In this document: piece by piece, positions 61,558 to 64,000 of the stretch
How positions within the stretch are numbered: position 1 is the first letter of the stretch
Layout: every line of letters begins with the position of its first letter
Source of the DNA: Cucumis sativus
Lineage: Eukaryota > Streptophyta > Magnoliopsida > Cucurbitales > Cucurbitaceae
Length of the DNA: 64,000 bases
Direction: 5' to 3'
Assembly (NCBI RefSeq): GCF_000004075.3
Contig: NC_026659.2
Coordinates: 3,906,001-3,970,000, forward strand
The notes under the pieces: model-generated
What the model was told of the DNA's origin: nothing
The model's database searches: none
What the model saw: the letters and a program-made list of their open reading frames with translations, nothing else
Program-made: the position numbers and the translations under genes

Positions 61558-61865
61558 AACTTTAAGAAAGCAAAAGAATGAATTATTATAAAAAAAAAAA
61601 AACAATTTTTTTCAATAAATAATTGAAAACATGAAATAATTAATAAATTTATTTCTCAAAAAAAGAGAAAAGAGAAAAGAAATGAATAGAAGAGTTAATC
61701 CCATCAAACAATTTAAAACCTAGAAATCAAAGACTAACCTCCCAAGGGCCGGTTTGTTTTGGCCCATATCGGGCCCAATCCAACGGTCCGAAACAATTTA
61801 AATCTGATGGATCAAGTCCGAAAGGCCCAACCCAAAAACCCAACTTGTTTTGGATTTTTCCTGAC
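61458..61865 (+). repeat. Right direct repeat flanking the PPR gene
   Basis: Second copy of 57236-57612, including ggcccaatccaacggtcc and acttgttttggattttt. It lies directly behind the truncated PPR copy, so gene copy and repeat probably arose in one segmental duplication. Confidence 0.9.
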
Positions 61866-61879
61866 TTGTGCGGAGTGTG

Positions 61880-62045
61880 ACAATATAGAGGAGGTTATTA
61901 GTTGTTTGTCCATTATTGTAATTTACTAGTTTTTATTTAGGATTTTCATGTATATCTATATATTCAGCTCTATCATATCGAATAAATGAATGAGTAATTT
62001 CATATTTTCCTCTAAGTTCAACTTGGTATGAGAGAATTTGATAAA
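61880..62045 (+). mobile_element. Possible copia LTR end and primer-binding site remnant
   Basis: An AT-rich stretch resembling an LTR 3' end runs into cttggtatgagag near 62023. Copia elements have tggtatcagagc (initiator tRNA-Met complement) right after the LTR; this differs by a few bases. No coding region of the element follows, so this would be a relic. Confidence 0.35.
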
Positions 62046-62105
62046 GTTAGGGTTTGGGAATTTAGAACCCTTTTGTAACATCTACGGTTTTATGGAGGGG
62101 TGGGT

Positions 62106-62615
62106 TAGGGGTGTAATTCCAATCCAAATAACCTGACAACTCGGACTATCCAACCTATATTGGATTGGGTTAGTTTAAAATGTGGGTTGGGTTGGGTTTA
62201 AAATTTTGGTTTTTTTCGAGTTGGGTTAGGTCTCGGGTTGGGAGTTGAAAAATTCAGTTCAATCAAACTCATTCTAATCCGAATTAGTGTATTATTTATT
62301 TAATAAAAATAAAGTTAAGAGTATTTTATTAAACGATTCAAGTAGAAAGTTAAACAATTGTATGAAAATTAGTTAGCTGATCGTGTAAGAAGTAAACGAT
62401 TGTTTGAAGGTAGAAAGCTTAATGATCGTGTAGGAGGGTAAACAATCGTATAGTTGGGTTGGGAATGAAAAAAAGAACAATATAACCTGACAACACAACC
62501 CATATTTTACTGATTAGGTTGGAGAAATTAATTCTGATTACCAACCCAACTAACCCGAAAATATGGGTTGGGTTGAGAATATCTCCCAACTCAGCCCAAT
62601 CCATTTACACCCCTA
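62106..62615 (+). mobile_element. hAT-like MITE (about 510 bp)
   Basis: It begins TAGGGGTGTAA and ends TTTACACCCCTA, an 11-12 base inverted terminus typical of plant hAT-derived MITEs. The bases beside it (gggtgggt and ggacgggc) agree at five of eight positions, a possibly decayed 8-bp target duplication. Inside are many ggttgggttggg and caacccaa words in opposite orientation near the two ends, and no transposase frame. Confidence 0.65.
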
Positions 62616-63582
62616 GGACGGGCTTATACTTTTGCCCATTGTCGTCTTCATTAATTTGTTCACCGTCCGTCAACTGCCGCCACCATTGTCTGGCAGCCGC
62701 TGTTAAAAGTTTGTTCTTTTTCAACACCACCAAGCTAAAAGAAGAGTCCAACGTTGATCTACCAAACCCAAATTTTCAAAGCCATAGGACCAACGTGTGA
62801 ACCTCGCGCCGTGCCTCTTCCTCCGCAACAAGATTCATGCACCGACGTGTGGGAATGCATGGAAGGATCCATTTTGTGTTATGTTGACTGAGTTCATCTC
62901 CATTTGTGTTTTCTAGTTAATATGTGTATGTGTATTTGGTTCCTTTAAAATTTAATCAAGTGTGAGGGTCTTTGAAAAAGTACCCCCTTGGTTCTTCAAA
63001 TTTCTTGCATTTTTGTTCTAAATCAGACACCAGCGAATTTAACATAGGCTCGGGGGAGGCTCGAGCCCCCCCTCAATTCTATTGTCTTTATATAATATAT
63101 ATAAACAAAATCAATTAATATTTAATATTTATAGGCAGTTTCGTGGAAACTATATTTGTTAGCCCCTTCCAACCAGAGTTCAAGTTTTATTTGTGCAGCT
63201 TTTTTTCCTAGATTTTTTTTTCCTATAAGTTACAACTCGAAGCCCCCTGTCAATAAATTTTATGGATCAAGTCAGAAGCATTAAAAAAAATGGATGGAAT
63301 TTAAGGGCTCTATTATATATATATAAACAATATCTCTACAATGATAGATATTATCCACACTTTAGACATACCATACCAATGGAAATATATAGTTGTCTTC
63401 ACTTATACTATATAAGTTCCAACAAACCATGACTCAAAAAAACCAAATCATTTAAAATATGAACAATTGGATGATTCAAAAGTATATACAAGAACAAAAA
63501 TAAATTAAATGGCAAGGATCCAAAGGTGAACATTAGAATGAATAGTTATAAAACATTTGGATTAGTGTAGCATCAATTGCTC
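62616..63582. other. Intergenic, repeat-like, no gene seen
   Basis: A more GC-rich block (62620-62860) has an open frame without recognisable family. A gctcgggggaggctcgagcc palindrome-like word near 63047 resembles dispersed plant repeats. Confidence 0.4.
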
Positions 63583-63636
63583 CTATAGATATCTAGCTCA
63601 GTGGTAGAGCGTCATTCGTTCCTGCATGGGGGCAGT
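63583..63636 (+). other. tRNA 5'-half-like sequence
   Basis: tagctcagtggtagagcg (about 63593-63610) fits a tRNA D-arm with flanking bases. The following anticodon stem does not pair, and no T-arm (ggttcgaatcc) follows. Probably a broken tRNA or organelle-derived scrap rather than a working gene. Confidence 0.3.
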
Positions 63637-64000
63637 TTTTTATTTTAATTTATCAAATACATTTTTCTTTTGTTCTAAAAGTATTGGTCCCATTCCCATA
63701 ATATAATCACTTTTCCATTATCTATCTCAAATCCAATATCAAATGGGTTTTCTTTTTCCCATTGCATTCTCTCCTGCAATATGTACCAACACAAATATGC
63801 ATATAACCAAAGTAATCTTTAACAAATATGCATATAACCAAAGTAATCTTTAAGTGGATTGCCTCAGTGTTGTCATTGAATGATTATGTTTCAACATTCT
63901 TTGGTACAATTTTTTCTTGAGGAAATAGAAATCTATATAATTTTTTAACAACATTACGCAATCTTTTCAAATATTACATAAAATCTCTCTTAATCTTACA
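63637..64000. other. AT-rich end of window with a 31-bp tandem repeat
   Basis: The unit caaatatgcatataacca is repeated at about 63792-63822 and 63823-63853. No gene is seen. Confidence 0.7.

Noticed and set aside
1..64000. CRISPR arrays, bacterial operons, riboswitches or prophage
   Set aside because: The window is plant nuclear DNA with spliced genes; no such structure was seen.

Overview
This window is nuclear DNA from a dicot plant. The evidence is spliced genes with GT..AG introns, AT-rich intergenic DNA and plant-only families (vacuolar invertase, SKU5-like protein, PGG-ankyrin proteins, a PLS-type PPR protein). Short tatcaatgatag-type repeats resemble those of cucurbit genomes, so a cucurbit (perhaps Cucumis) is my best guess, but I could not run a search. 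I reconstructed gene models by joining exons on reading phase; boundaries may be off by one or two bases.

Layout. (1) 1-8515, minus: valyl-tRNA synthetase, 16 exons seen, C-terminus beyond the left edge, with LINE remnants in its introns. (2) 12264-18137, plus: vacuolar acid invertase with the 9-base mini-exon. (3) 19382-33612: a rearranged cluster of PGG-ankyrin membrane proteins. It holds two intact five-exon genes (19382-21918 and 29189-32806), a decayed copy (24480-25755), an inverted N-terminal fragment (about 26000-27000) and a PGG fragment joined to a copy of the neighbouring SKS gene's 5' end (27069-27480). It also holds a TOM40 gene fragment beside a CACTA-type terminus, and a pair of roughly 750-bp inverted repeats about 8.5 kb apart. 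(4) 35659-40118, plus: SKU5-similar, GPI-anchored multicopper-oxidase-like protein without copper ligands. (5) 41896-45220, plus: fibrillarin, with two box C/D snoRNA-like sequences of the U60 type in intron 5. (6) 46051-47430, plus: intronless, GC-rich nepenthesin-type aspartic protease. (7) 47431-58495: about 11 kb without a convincing gene. (8) 58496-60871, minus: intronless E-class PPR protein, flanked by direct repeats and headed by a fold-back duplication of its own 5' end. (9) 61400-64000: transposon remnants, including an hAT-like MITE and a possible copia primer-binding site.

The genes do not form a pathway. ValRS and fibrillarin (with its snoRNAs) serve translation and ribosome biogenesis. 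Invertase sets vacuolar hexose. SKS acts at the cell surface. The PPR protein is probably organellar. The most unusual feature is the 19-36 kb region, where gene capture, templated insertion, inversion and chimeric joining left clear junctions. I found no wholly new biological system; the strongest leads are these chimeric and fold-back structures and the duplicated snoRNA.
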